Below, in pieces: positions 8,917-16,709 of a stretch of 64,000 nt of DNA. Origin of the DNA: Paraburkholderia phytofirmans PsJN (GTDB taxonomy: Bacteria; Pseudomonadota; Gammaproteobacteria; Burkholderiales; Burkholderiaceae); NCBI RefSeq assembly GCF_000020125.1, contig NC_010681.1, positions 4,154,001 to 4,218,000 on the forward strand. The letters run 5' to 3'. Below the pieces are notes generated by a model. It saw only the letters and a program-made list of their open reading frames with translations. It made no database searches and was not told the DNA's origin. A program made the translations under genes and the position numbers. The stretch's first letter is position 1, and every line of letters begins with the position of its first letter.

Positions 8917-10206
8917 ATGACAATGCATGTCTGTGTGCTCGGCGGCGGAGTTGTTGGTGTGACTACTGCCTACTTTCTGGCTCGCGAAGGCTATCAGGTG
9001 ACGGTAGTCGAAAAACACACGCAGGCAGCTGCTGAAGCAAGCTTCGCGAACGGCGGCCAGCTCAGCTACAGCTACGTTGCGCCTCTGGCTGGGCCATCGG
9101 TACTGAGCCATCTTCCAGGTTGGCTGTTGAGCCGCACCGCGCCGCTTCGTTTTCGCCCCAGCCTCGATGTTGACCAATGGAAATGGTGCTGCGAGTTTCT
9201 TCGACATTGCACGAGTGCGCGCAGCCGACAAACGACCGTCGAACTACTGAGGCTCGGTGCCTACAGCCGGACAGTGATGCAGGAGCTGATGACGAACGAA
9301 TCGCTCGACTTTGCCTTCAACAAGAGCGGAAAACTCGTCGTCTACCGCAACGCCGAGGATTTTGCGGGCGCGCGCAAGCAAATGGATTTCCAGGCCGGGT
9401 TTGGCGTCGAGCAGTCGGCACTCGATGCCGATGCATGCATTGCCGTCGAGCCGGCTCTGGAAAGCATCCACCAAAAGCTCGTTGGCGGCATCTACACCGC
9501 ATCAGAGGAAGCCGGTGACTGCCATCTTTTCACTCGAGAACTCAGCCGATTGGCGACCGAAAAGTATGGCGTGCGCTTTCTCTTTGGGACGCAATTGCAC
9601 GGGCTGAGGCAGGAGAGTGGCAAAGTGGTGGCTGCTCAAACCTCAGAAGGCGACATCATCGCGGACGACTACATTGTCGCGCTTGGCAACGGTAGCCCAA
9701 ATCTCCTCCATCCACTCGGTATCAATCTGACCATGTATCCGCTCAAGGGATACAGCCTTACCGTACCAGTGAACCTTGGCAACGTAGCACCGAAGGTCAG
9801 TGTGACTGACCTCCATCACAAAATCGTATACGCTCGCCTCGGCGACCAGCTCCGCATTGCAGGCATGGTCGATATGACGCCTGCCGGTTCGAAAGAAGAC
9901 TCTGCGCGAATTCGCCTGTTGCAGTCGCAAGCGCAAGCTACGATGCCAAACGCCGGCGACTTTTCGGCGACGCAGATTTGGACGGGGTCTCGCCCGACCA
10001 CACCTGATAGCAAACCCCTTCTCGGAGCCACTCGTTTCCCCAATCTTTGGCTCAATACCGGCCAAGGCTCCCTTGGTTTCACCCTCGCCGCTGCCAGTGC
10101 GAAATTGGTCACAGACGCCGTTCGAGGCCGAACGACTCGAATCGACATCTCGCCTTATCAGCTCGCAGGCAGAAACGAAGCACGGACATACGAGTTCGCC
10201 ATCTAA
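8917..10206 (+). CDS. FAD-dependent D-amino-acid dehydrogenase (DadA-like)
   Basis: 429 residues, as expected for DadA (about 430). The N-terminal FAD-binding motif CVLGGGVVGVTTAYFLAREG is followed by the DadA block EASFANGGQLSYSYVAPLAG. The C-terminal flavin segment reads GSRPTTPDSKPLLGATRFPN, then LWLNTGQGSLGFTLAAASAK. The enzyme oxidises D-amino acids to imino acids and passes electrons to the membrane quinone pool. The start is ATG 8917 or ATG 8923 (MHVCVLGG). It is followed 25 bases later by ridA on the same strand, and faces the OCD-family and deacylase genes across a gap holding two LysR boxes. Burkholderiales usually carry a separate housekeeping dadA; this copy looks like a module-specific paralogue. 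Confidence 0.9.
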   Translation: MTMHVCVLGGGVVGVTTAYFLAREGYQVTVVEKHTQAAAEASFANGGQLSYSYVAPLAGPSVLSHLPGWLLSRTAPLRFRPSLDVDQWKWCCEFLRHCTSARSRQTTVELLRLGAYSRTVMQELMTNESLDFAFNKSGKLVVYRNAEDFAGARKQMDFQAGFGVEQSALDADACIAVEPALESIHQKLVGGIYTASEEAGDCHLFTRELSRLATEKYGVRFLFGTQLHGLRQESGKVVAAQTSEGDIIADDYIVALGNGSPNLLHPLGINLTMYPLKGYSLTVPVNLGNVAPKVSVTDLHHKIVYARLGDQLRIAGMVDMTPAGSKEDSARIRLLQSQAQATMPNAGDFSATQIWTGSRPTTPDSKPLLGATRFPNLWLNTGQGSLGFTLAAASAKLVTDAVRGRTTRIDISPYQLAGRNEARTYEFAI

Positions 10207-10231
10207 GCTTCGAGACAGGGACCACTGAACC

Positions 10232-10585
10232 ATGGGTAACGAGATTCAGCGATTGCAAACAAACGCTCGCATGAGCCAAGTTGTTGTGGCGCGCGGTACG
10301 GTGTATCTGTCGGGCCAGGTACCCCACACGCCCAATGCCTCAATCGAAATTCAGACGACAGAAGTGCTCGACCGTATCGACAAACTGCTCGAGACCGAGG
10401 GCATTGACAAGACTCGACTTCTGACTGCGAACATCTGGTTGAGTAGCCCCGAGCATTTCGCTGAATTCAATGGTGTCTGGGATGCCTGGGTTGCGGAAGG
10501 CACTGCGCCGACGCGCGCATGCGTCACATCGCTGCTCATGCGCAAGGGGCTTGATGTGGAGATTGCTGTCACGGCGCTCGCTTAG
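10232..10585 (+). CDS. RidA/YjgF family imine deaminase
   Basis: 117 residues. Family segments are VVARGTVYLSGQVP near the N-terminus and TRACVTSLLMRKGLDVEIAV at the C-terminus, with the conserved Arg that binds the substrate carboxylate (TRACV, about residue 92) and a following Glu (VEIAV). RidA proteins hydrolyse reactive enamine/imine intermediates to 2-oxo acids plus ammonia. Placed directly after dadA, it would clear the imino acid that DadA produces. Pairing of dadA with ridA is a recurring arrangement. Confidence 0.92.
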   Translation: MGNEIQRLQTNARMSQVVVARGTVYLSGQVPHTPNASIEIQTTEVLDRIDKLLETEGIDKTRLLTANIWLSSPEHFAEFNGVWDAWVAEGTAPTRACVTSLLMRKGLDVEIAVTALA

Positions 10586-11320
10586 TTGCTCCAGTGGACG
10601 TGTACATTAAGCCGCGAATACGCCTCACGAAAGATTGCGACATCCGGTCTGACGCCTGACGTGGCGCTGAGTCGCGCCGAAAAGGGCGTGAAGTTGAAGG
10701 TCGACGCCGGCGAGTGGGAGTTCTCGCAGCGCGAGGTCGCGTGGGTCATGAAGCGCACGCGGGAACTGTCGCCCTCGAGCGACGATTAGCCGAGCGCTGC
10801 CGTAGGCGCCACGCCGCGCGCCGGGCGCTCCACGGCAACCGCCACCACCCCATCGGCCACTGCGGCGCGCACACCCCCCGAAAACCCTGTACTCACCTTC
10901 CTACGTTTCAACGCGTCTCCTCAGCGTTCATCCTGTTTTTCGAGTGATGCCCCTTGGTGAAGTTGAGCCCCGCCTTATCCTGAGCGAGGCCTTCAGACAC
11001 GTTCCAAACATCATTAAGATGCCCCTCGGAGCCAGCGTCGCCCGTCAGCCGTTCGCCTCAGGGCGCTAACTTCGCCACCCTGTCCGGTATCTCAAGGCTA
11101 TCCCACAGTACCGGCTGTCCCGCGACTGCTGCCGTTGATGTCCGAACAGTCGCGCGGCCGCACCGAGGAACGGGCAGCAGTATGTATACCGCGCGACAGG
11201 GGTGATGATTTTCGATTTGGAGACCGTGTTCGCAAACCTCGCCGTGTGCTGGGGAGATTTTCCAGAAAAATATTTTGGCGGACTGGCGGAGCGCGTGTGC
11301 GACCCTCGACGAACAGTTCG
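10586..11320. other. 735-base gap at the left edge of the accessory island
   Basis: A frame at 10586-10789 (TTG start) ends with the protein-like stretch GEWEFSQREVAWVMKRTREL but has no good start or recognised family; it may be a gene fragment. The rest (10800-11320) shows no recognisable coding sequence, tRNA or clear repeat. The change in base composition after ridA suggests the island boundary lies here. Confidence 0.3.
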
Positions 11321-11521
11321 TCAACGACTTCCGCGAGGCGCAGCGTTGCCACGCCCACCGCCTGACGGATTTCCAGTCGTGCTCGGCCAGTTACCGCCGG
11401 AAGAGCCACTTCCCGACCGGCCACCACTCCCGGCTGATTTGGCCCCGCTGGACGAGCCCTTCGATGCACCGCCCGAGTTGCCGCGCGCGCCGCCTTGGCT
11501 GCCGCCTGTTCCTTTGCTCAT
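11321..11521 (-). CDS. small Gly/Ser-rich disordered protein
   Basis: 66 residues beginning MSKGTGGSQGGARGNSGGAS and made almost wholly of Gly, Ser, Ala, Arg and Asn, so predicted disordered. The start at 11521 is supported by GAGGGCGGCG immediately upstream. The opposite strand reads as a proline-rich frame, which is the expected shadow of Gly-rich coding DNA. Function is unknown; similar short disordered proteins occur in Burkholderia accessory regions. No close partner gene is on the same strand. Confidence 0.45.
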   Translation of the reverse strand: MSKGTGGSQGGARGNSGGASKGSSSGAKSAGSGGRSGSGSSGGNWPSTTGNPSGGGRGNAAPRGSR

Positions 11522-11674
11522 CGCCGCCCTCATTGAAATTTGGGGTAATACCAGCCGCGTCCGATGAGTCCGATTGCGCATCGGAATCGAGACCATCACA
11601 ACAAGATACCTCTCAGGGCGTCGCTTCGGCGCATCCTTGGATAATCTAGTCGGCGAGAACGCAGACGCTCCAGC

Positions 11675-11887
11675 TCAGGCGAAGCGCCGGCGGGCATAGC
11701 TGCCTAGCAGCTGCGCGTGAGCTCTATCTGCGTCGAAAACTATCGATTCCATCTGTTCGCCAAGTTGCGCAAAGCGTCGGTTCGCTTGCCTGAAGGCATC
11801 GCGAACGCCGGTCAACGCGACGCACACAGCACGCAGTTCGATGTTGGTCCGGTCGGTCAGGTCTGCGCAGACACGAACCCCTTCCAA
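11675..11887 (-). CDS. hypothetical protein, divergent from the LexA-like gene
   Basis: The reading frame encodes a plausible helical, charged protein (CADLTDRTNIELRAVCVAL, AFRQANRRFAQLGEQ). Its only start codon is TTG 11887, giving 70 residues, while protein-like sequence (DAEAHDYETLDEAKLEG) continues upstream without ATG or GTG. Either the start is unusual or the gene has lost its 5' end. No family recognised. It shares the promoter gap with the LexA-like gene. Confidence 0.3.
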   Translation of the reverse strand: MEGVRVCADLTDRTNIELRAVCVALTGVRDAFRQANRRFAQLGEQMESIVFDADRAHAQLLGSYARRRFA

Positions 11888-11982
11888 CTTCGCTTCGTCC
11901 AGCGTCTCGTAGTCATGTGCTTCTGCGTCGAGTCGAGTGAAGCAGGCGGCCGCAACCTCATTCGAGTGCGCGGCAGATGCGC

Positions 11983-12009
11983 TACAATGCTATCGAATGA
12001 ACGTTCGAT
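11983..12009 (+). promoter_or_regulatory. -10 box and palindromic operator of the LexA-like gene
   Basis: TACAAT at 11983-11988 is a good -10 box; a weak -35 (TTCGAG, 11961-11966) lies 16 bases upstream. The perfect inverted repeat ATCGAA-N6-TTCGAT at 11992-12009 covers the expected transcription start, a natural autorepression site. It does not match the common CTGT-N8-ACAG LexA box. Confidence 0.5.
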
Positions 12010-12020
12010 GGGTCGAGCAA

Positions 12021-12596
12021 ATGAACGACGAAACGCACTTGGCCGCTCTACGTAGTTATTGGAAGCGACATCAGACCTTTCCAGCGATGTCGAAACTCTG
12101 CGATGTCGTTGGCCTAACAAGCACGAGCAGCATCTTCGCCCTTATCAAAAGGCTATCCGAGGCGGGCTTCCTCGAACGAGTCGAAGGTCGCATCGCGCCG
12201 ACGCGCCGTTTTTTCGGTCGCCCCGTGCTCGGCGCCGTCCGAGCCGGTCAGCCCCAGCCTGAGGGGCAGGAACCGCCGGAACTGCTGACTATCGACGATT
12301 ACCTCGTTGATGACCCAAACAGAACAGTGCTCTGCCGGGTGCGAGGTGAGTCGATGCGAGATGTCGGTCTTCTGGACGGAGACTTGGTGGTCGTCGAGAA
12401 GAATCGGCCGACTCGTCCTGGCGACATCGTCGTTGCGGTCGTCGATGGCGAGATGACCGTGAAGACTCTGCGTCTCGACAAGAATGGTGCGTATTATCTC
12501 GAGCCCGCTAATCAGGACTTTCAGGTGATTCGACCGCAGGGGTCGCTTGAGATAGTTGGTGTTGTAGTCGGCTCTGTTCGCAAGTACGGCCGTTAA
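12021..12596 (+). CDS. LexA-like autocleaving repressor (S24 peptidase), second-copy type
   Basis: 191 residues from ATG 12021 (an in-frame ATG at 11997 lies inside the operator palindrome and is less likely). The N-terminal winged helix resembles LexA (WKRHQTFPAMSKLCDVVGLT, then SSIFALIKRLSEAGFLER). A linker with an Ala-Gly cleavage pair (GAVRAGQPQP, A75-G76) is followed by the S24 domain with nucleophile Ser111 (RGESMRDVGLLDGD) and catalytic Lys148 (DGEMTVKTLRL). It should repress DNA-damage-inducible genes and self-cleave with RecA. No umuC or imuB partner is adjacent, so it is not a UmuD; it more likely governs this island. Neighbour: an unknown gene 102 bases downstream on the same strand. 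Confidence 0.85.
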   Translation: MNDETHLAALRSYWKRHQTFPAMSKLCDVVGLTSTSSIFALIKRLSEAGFLERVEGRIAPTRRFFGRPVLGAVRAGQPQPEGQEPPELLTIDDYLVDDPNRTVLCRVRGESMRDVGLLDGDLVVVEKNRPTRPGDIVVAVVDGEMTVKTLRLDKNGAYYLEPANQDFQVIRPQGSLEIVGVVVGSVRKYGR

Positions 12597-12698
12597 CCCA
12601 CGAGGCCTATCGGATGTCCTCTAGCGCGGCAACCAACCTTCAGACCTCGCTGTCGGTATGAGACGCATAAACAGCAAATGAGCTTTCGGTAGAAAAGA

Positions 12699-13376
12699 AT
12701 GACGGACTTCGTGCTAACAATGCTCAACTCGGTGATGAGCGACGGATTGAGCGCTGAGAAATTTGCAGCAGCCAGTTCGGCGTCTGCTCTCGCAGCAGAA
12801 ACACTGAAAGGCGTAATGAAACGACGCCATGCGACTGCCGTGCGAATCCTTCTCGAGGAGCTGAAGGCTGGGAAAACGACTCCAAGCGACAGCGATGTTC
12901 CTGAGGTGATAGCTGCTCTATTCCGATTTCAACGCGCGGCTGAGGAAGGGGCTGCCAGACTCAATCTTCGGCTGATGGGGGCGGTCTTCGCCGGACAGGT
13001 TGTCCATCGGTCAATGACGGCGGACGAATTTCTATATCTGGCAGATATTCTCGCCCCACTTAAACGGGAAGAAGTCATTCTGCTCGGCACGTTCGCACGA
13101 CTCTGCGAGGATGGCGGACCAGCGTTAGAGCCGCGCGATTTGCAGCTCCGCGCAATCCAAGAGCTCGTACCCGATGTTTTCGACAACGTTGATGCCTTCA
13201 TGGCGACAGCCGGCGCTTTGCTGCGAACAGGGTTCGTGATGGCAAGTGTCCCTCCTACGAACTACGCAGCTCAAATGAGCGGGTTCATTTACCGTCCCAC
13301 GCATCTTTTAAGTCGACTCAGCGGGCTCTTGGACATTGAAGGCGTCGTCAAGCGCCACGAGGCGGACCAGAGTTAG
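12699..13376 (+). CDS. hypothetical protein, mostly helical
   Basis: 225 residues, no family I recognise. The N-terminal third is Ala/Ser-rich (FAAASSASALAAETLKGV) and could insert in or lie on a membrane. The middle is amphipathic helix (VIAALFRFQRAAEEGAARLN, then EFLYLADILAPLKREEVILL). No catalytic motif stands out. It follows the LexA-like gene on the same strand at 102 bases and may be co-regulated by it; it ends 161 bases before the DUF5131 gene. Confidence 0.7.
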   Translation: MTDFVLTMLNSVMSDGLSAEKFAAASSASALAAETLKGVMKRRHATAVRILLEELKAGKTTPSDSDVPEVIAALFRFQRAAEEGAARLNLRLMGAVFAGQVVHRSMTADEFLYLADILAPLKREEVILLGTFARLCEDGGPALEPRDLQLRAIQELVPDVFDNVDAFMATAGALLRTGFVMASVPPTNYAAQMSGFIYRPTHLLSRLSGLLDIEGVVKRHEADQS

Positions 13377-13537
13377 CATAAACGCAGTCAATACCCATCA
13401 AGCCGCGGCCGGACACATAGAACGGCGACGACAATATGACAGCGGCGTATTTCAGTTAGTACATGATGGAAGCATGGCTATCGCTTCCGGGCTGAAAGAA
13501 GCTGGATAGAATCGCACTCTACAAGAGAGGTCGACCA

Positions 13538-14287
13538 ATGAGTGGCGGGCAAAGCAAAATTGAATGGACGGAACGCACGTGGAACCCAACGGTCGGGTGC
13601 ACGAAAATCTCCCAAGGCTGCAAGAACTGTTATGCGGAGGGAATGGCCAAGCGTCTCAAGGCCATGGGCACTCCAGGTTACGAGAACGGTTTTCGTCTCA
13701 CGTTGTTACCGAATCGGCTTGAAGAGCCGCAGAAGCGGAAGAGCCCGACAGTCTATTTCGTGAACTCGATGTCGGACCTCTTCCATCAGTCTGTCTCAGA
13801 CGCGTTCGTTAATGAGGTGTTTGACTCCATAAGAGCCTGCCCCCAGCACACTTTCCAAATTCTCACGAAGCGTGCTGAGAGGTTGGCGACCTACTGCAGC
13901 CGACATGAAATACCTCAAAATGCCTGGCTAGGCGTATCTGTCGAAGACCGCCGCCACGGCGTCCCACGCATCGAACACCTCAGAAGCGTCACAGGACGCA
14001 TCCGGTTCCTCTCTGTAGAGCCACTTCTGGAGGACCTTGGGACGCTTGACCTCAGCAACATAGACTGGGTCATCGTAGGGGGTGAGTCTGGTCCCAAGGC
14101 TCGACCAATGAATGAGCAGTGGGTCCGCCGAGTGAAGGTCCAGTGTGAGGACCAAGGCGTCAAATTCTTCTTCAAGCAGTGGGGTGCCTGGGGGACCGAC
14201 GGAGTTCGTCGCTCCAAGAAGGCGAATGGCCGTCTCCTCGACGGCCAGACATGGGACGACATGCCAGAGCGACTGTGTTCCGCCTGA
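13538..14287 (+). CDS. DUF5131 / phage Gp37-Gp68 family, three-Cys-motif protein
   Basis: 249 residues, full length for the family. It starts KIEWTERTWNPTVGCTKISQ, and the cluster C21-x6-C28-x2-C31 (GCTKISQGCKNCYAEGMAKR) gives the family its three-Cys name. Further blocks are VYFVNSMSDLFHQSV, FQILTKRAERL, WLGVSVEDRR, RFLSVEPLLEDLG and WVIVGGESGPKARPM. The Cys cluster and barrel-like strands recall radical-SAM or metal-binding enzymes, but the activity is unknown. GAGAGGTCG precedes the ATG. Family members occur in phages and accessory islands, usually next to a three-Cys-motif partner (TcmP); here a TcmP gene converges on it with only 7 bases between stops. Confidence 0.88.
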   Translation: MSGGQSKIEWTERTWNPTVGCTKISQGCKNCYAEGMAKRLKAMGTPGYENGFRLTLLPNRLEEPQKRKSPTVYFVNSMSDLFHQSVSDAFVNEVFDSIRACPQHTFQILTKRAERLATYCSRHEIPQNAWLGVSVEDRRHGVPRIEHLRSVTGRIRFLSVEPLLEDLGTLDLSNIDWVIVGGESGPKARPMNEQWVRRVKVQCEDQGVKFFFKQWGAWGTDGVRRSKKANGRLLDGQTWDDMPERLCSA

Positions 14288-14294
14288 GAAACCA

Positions 14295-15572
14295 CTAAGT
14301 CAGGAAGTGCCGCTGTCCCGAATACTGGATGATGTCCGTCGGCTTGTAGAGCTTCGAAGGCCGACGATTCCGGTCCTCGCTCGTGGTGACCACGATGCTC
14401 TTTGACGCGTGCATGCCGCGAATCACCTTTTGAAGCCGTGACTCGTCCGCCATCGTGTTCGAGATGCTCGTTTCCAGGAGCTGGGCTACCGTAATTGGTT
14501 GCCCGCTGTCGGCAAGTTTCCGACCGAACTGGTCGACCAGGGCTTCGAAGCAACGCTGCTCTCCGCTCAGGTCAAACAGGAGCGACGTCTGTCCGCTGTA
14601 CTCCTCGTCCTTGCGTGGGTTGTATCCAAGCATGAAAATGCCTGGCTCCAATTCGTGCCCGAACTCGCTGGAATGCTCCCAGTGGAGCGCTTTCATGACA
14701 TCGTGCGCCTTATAGTGCTGCGAGAGGTGCACGAGCCAATAGCTCCACGGGTTCGCTGAGTGCGGGCGCACGAAGAACAGCGTCATGAACAAGGCCCTGG
14801 TCTCGGTCTTGATGCCATGAGCGATGTGTCGCTGGAGCGTGGCGCGCCAGTCCCGCCGAGATTTGAGGTGCTTCAGTTGCTCCCAAGGGATGTATTTCTC
14901 GAGACCGACGTTCCGCAGCGGCTTCCGGTTGCGCTCGGTGTCGCTAAGGAAGGTCAACAGCGAATCGACGTTGAAGTTGAGGATGACCTCTGCCCGCGGA
15001 AGCTCGGTCATCAGCCAACGTAGGCTTTCCATCGAGACAGCGTCGTAGCTGTATTGGTCCAACAGAAAGATGGCACGCCCGCCGGCCCGTCGGCTCTTGA
15101 TGCGCTCAACGACACCCCGCAACTCGCTCTCAAAATCGCCATTCCGAAGGCTGATTCGAGGATAGTCCTCGTTCGCAATCGCGCCTTCACCGCGACGCTT
15201 TTCGATATGGTGATGCAGGTACTTCGCCGATTCCTTGTTTTTCTCAACGAAGAAGAACTCGGCATCGATTTCGCGCGGCGTTACGGTTCGGCCGACATTG
15301 ATTTTCGCCCGGGCTTCATGGACCGCTTGGAGCATGACGAGCGGCGTCCCGTCCACCGAACCGGCACCGTTTTCATCGAGATATTCGCCGCCGCCCGCAA
15401 ATCCATCGACGAGTGAAAGTGTCAGCTTCGGGATACCCGGTTGCGACATTAACGTCTCGATGTAGCGGGTGATATAGCTACGCACAATCGAATGTTTAAC
15501 TGCACTGTGCTGGTCCAGCTTCGGCGGGGCGTGACCCACGAGCCAGTCATATTTATCTTCGCTCTTGGCCAT
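14295..15572 (-). CDS. tcmP: three-Cys-motif partner protein TcmP (first copy)
   Basis: 425 residues from ATG 15572; the open frame reaches 15839 but family sequence starts at MAKSEDKYDWLVGHAPPKLD. Typical TcmP segments: SAVKHSIVRSYITRYIETL, LSLVDGFAGGGEY (a methyltransferase-like motif I, D-x-F-x-G-x-G), AEFFFVEKNKESAKYL and IFLLDQYSYDAVSMESL. The fold therefore looks like a Rossmann S-adenosylmethionine-binding domain with a helical C-terminus; no activity is established for the family. It converges with the DUF5131 gene and is divergent from the second tcmP, so it is not co-transcribed with either. Confidence 0.82.
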   Translation of the reverse strand: MAKSEDKYDWLVGHAPPKLDQHSAVKHSIVRSYITRYIETLMSQPGIPKLTLSLVDGFAGGGEYLDENGAGSVDGTPLVMLQAVHEARAKINVGRTVTPREIDAEFFFVEKNKESAKYLHHHIEKRRGEGAIANEDYPRISLRNGDFESELRGVVERIKSRRAGGRAIFLLDQYSYDAVSMESLRWLMTELPRAEVILNFNVDSLLTFLSDTERNRKPLRNVGLEKYIPWEQLKHLKSRRDWRATLQRHIAHGIKTETRALFMTLFFVRPHSANPWSYWLVHLSQHYKAHDVMKALHWEHSSEFGHELEPGIFMLGYNPRKDEEYSGQTSLLFDLSGEQRCFEALVDQFGRKLADSGQPITVAQLLETSISNTMADESRLQKVIRGMHASKSIVVTTSEDRNRRPSKLYKPTDIIQYSGQRHFLT

Positions 15573-15611
15573 GGATATTTTGATGGGCCTTGTTTTTTGC
15601 AAGATTAGCAG

Positions 15612-15629
15612 GTTTACCCCCTTGTAAAC
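15612..15629. promoter_or_regulatory. palindrome GTTTAC-N6-GTAAAC in the divergent tcmP promoter region
   Basis: A perfect 6-6-6 inverted repeat in the 113-base gap between two divergent tcmP genes, 40 bases from the first start. A second small dyad, GTTG-TTACG-CAAC, lies at 15667-15679. They are likely regulator sites controlling both genes. Confidence 0.45.
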
Positions 15630-15685
15630 GGCACGTTGCCGTATTATTTGAATCCCCAATACACGCGTTGTTACGCAACAAAAGC

Positions 15686-16522
15686 GTGAAAAATACAGAA
15701 TCTGAGAAACCGGTCTACGACCCGGTAGACGGCCTTCCCGTGATGAAGGTCGGTGCGTGGTCGGAACTGAAGCACATCGCCTTGTCCCGTTACGTTGACT
15801 CCGCCCGGGGCGCCCGGGCGAGATGGGGCTACACCTCATTTATCGACCTCTTTTGCGGGCCCGGCCGCGTCATCAACCGGGAAACGAAAGAGATGTTGGA
15901 CGGTGGCGTCCTCACCGCGTGGAAAATGTCCGCGCGCGGCCAAGGCCCGTTCAGCCAAGTGTTTATCGGTGACCTCGACGGCGACGCGGTCGATGCCTGC
16001 GAGCGCCGGTTGGTTGCAGCTAATGCACCGGTCCGCTCCTTCGTCGGTAGCGCGATTCAGACCGTCGACACGGTGATGGCAGAGTTGCCACACGGTTTGC
16101 ATTTCGCCTATCTCGACCCGTTCAGCATCGAGCAGCTGGACTTCGAGCTCATCCGCAAGCTCTCGTCACAGCGTCACATCGACATCCTGATTCACTTCAG
16201 CGTGATGGACGTGCAGCGCAATATCGGCGGCGATTTCAAGTTGAGCAGCTCGCGCCTGGATGCAGCAGCGCCCGGGTGGCGTGATGCGCTCAAGCTCGAC
16301 GTATTACCTAAGCGCGAGCATGTCGGGGCATACCTGGAGTACTGGGAGTCGCTCGTGGTCGAGCTGGCCCGCATGCAGGTGTCGGCGAATAAGCCGCTGT
16401 TCGTGAACGCAAATCGCGGCCCGCTGTATCGCCTGATTCACCTCAGTCGCCATGAGCTGCCGCAAAAACTCTGGAATGACGCGGCGTTGCCTAAGTCGAC
16501 CCAGCAAAGGCTTCCGTTCTGA
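15686..16522 (+). CDS. tcmP: three-Cys-motif partner protein TcmP (second, divergent copy)
   Basis: About 278 residues from GTG 15686; ATG 15742 (MKVGAWSELK) and upstream TTG codons are alternatives. The TcmP pattern is clear: VGAWSELKHIALSRYV, TSFIDLFCGPGRV (motif I like a methyltransferase), VFIGDLDGDAVDACERRL (acidic second strand) and HFAYLDPFSIEQL. It is shorter than the first copy and too different in sequence to be a recent duplicate. It ends 187 bases before the AvcD-type deaminase on the same strand, so those two may share transcription. Confidence 0.82.
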   Translation: MKNTESEKPVYDPVDGLPVMKVGAWSELKHIALSRYVDSARGARARWGYTSFIDLFCGPGRVINRETKEMLDGGVLTAWKMSARGQGPFSQVFIGDLDGDAVDACERRLVAANAPVRSFVGSAIQTVDTVMAELPHGLHFAYLDPFSIEQLDFELIRKLSSQRHIDILIHFSVMDVQRNIGGDFKLSSSRLDAAAPGWRDALKLDVLPKREHVGAYLEYWESLVVELARMQVSANKPLFVNANRGPLYRLIHLSRHELPQKLWNDAALPKSTQQRLPF

Positions 16523-16709
16523 GCGCAGCCGCCGCTGACACCGCTGGCGACAGCTCGACTTCGGCGCCATCACCGCGCACTCATACGCCACCTATCAACG
16601 TTTCGACGGCAATAGAAACACGATTTAAAGTTTGCAGCCGCGGTGCCGCTATCCTGAGTACCCAACCTGCCACATGCCGTGTGCCGTTTAGCTTCAGGAA
16701 GATTCGGTC

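Noticed and set aside
11202..11567. Proline-rich plus-strand frame of 121 codons
   Set aside because: It is the exact reverse complement of a Gly/Ser-rich frame that has a good ribosome site; Pro-rich shadows are expected.
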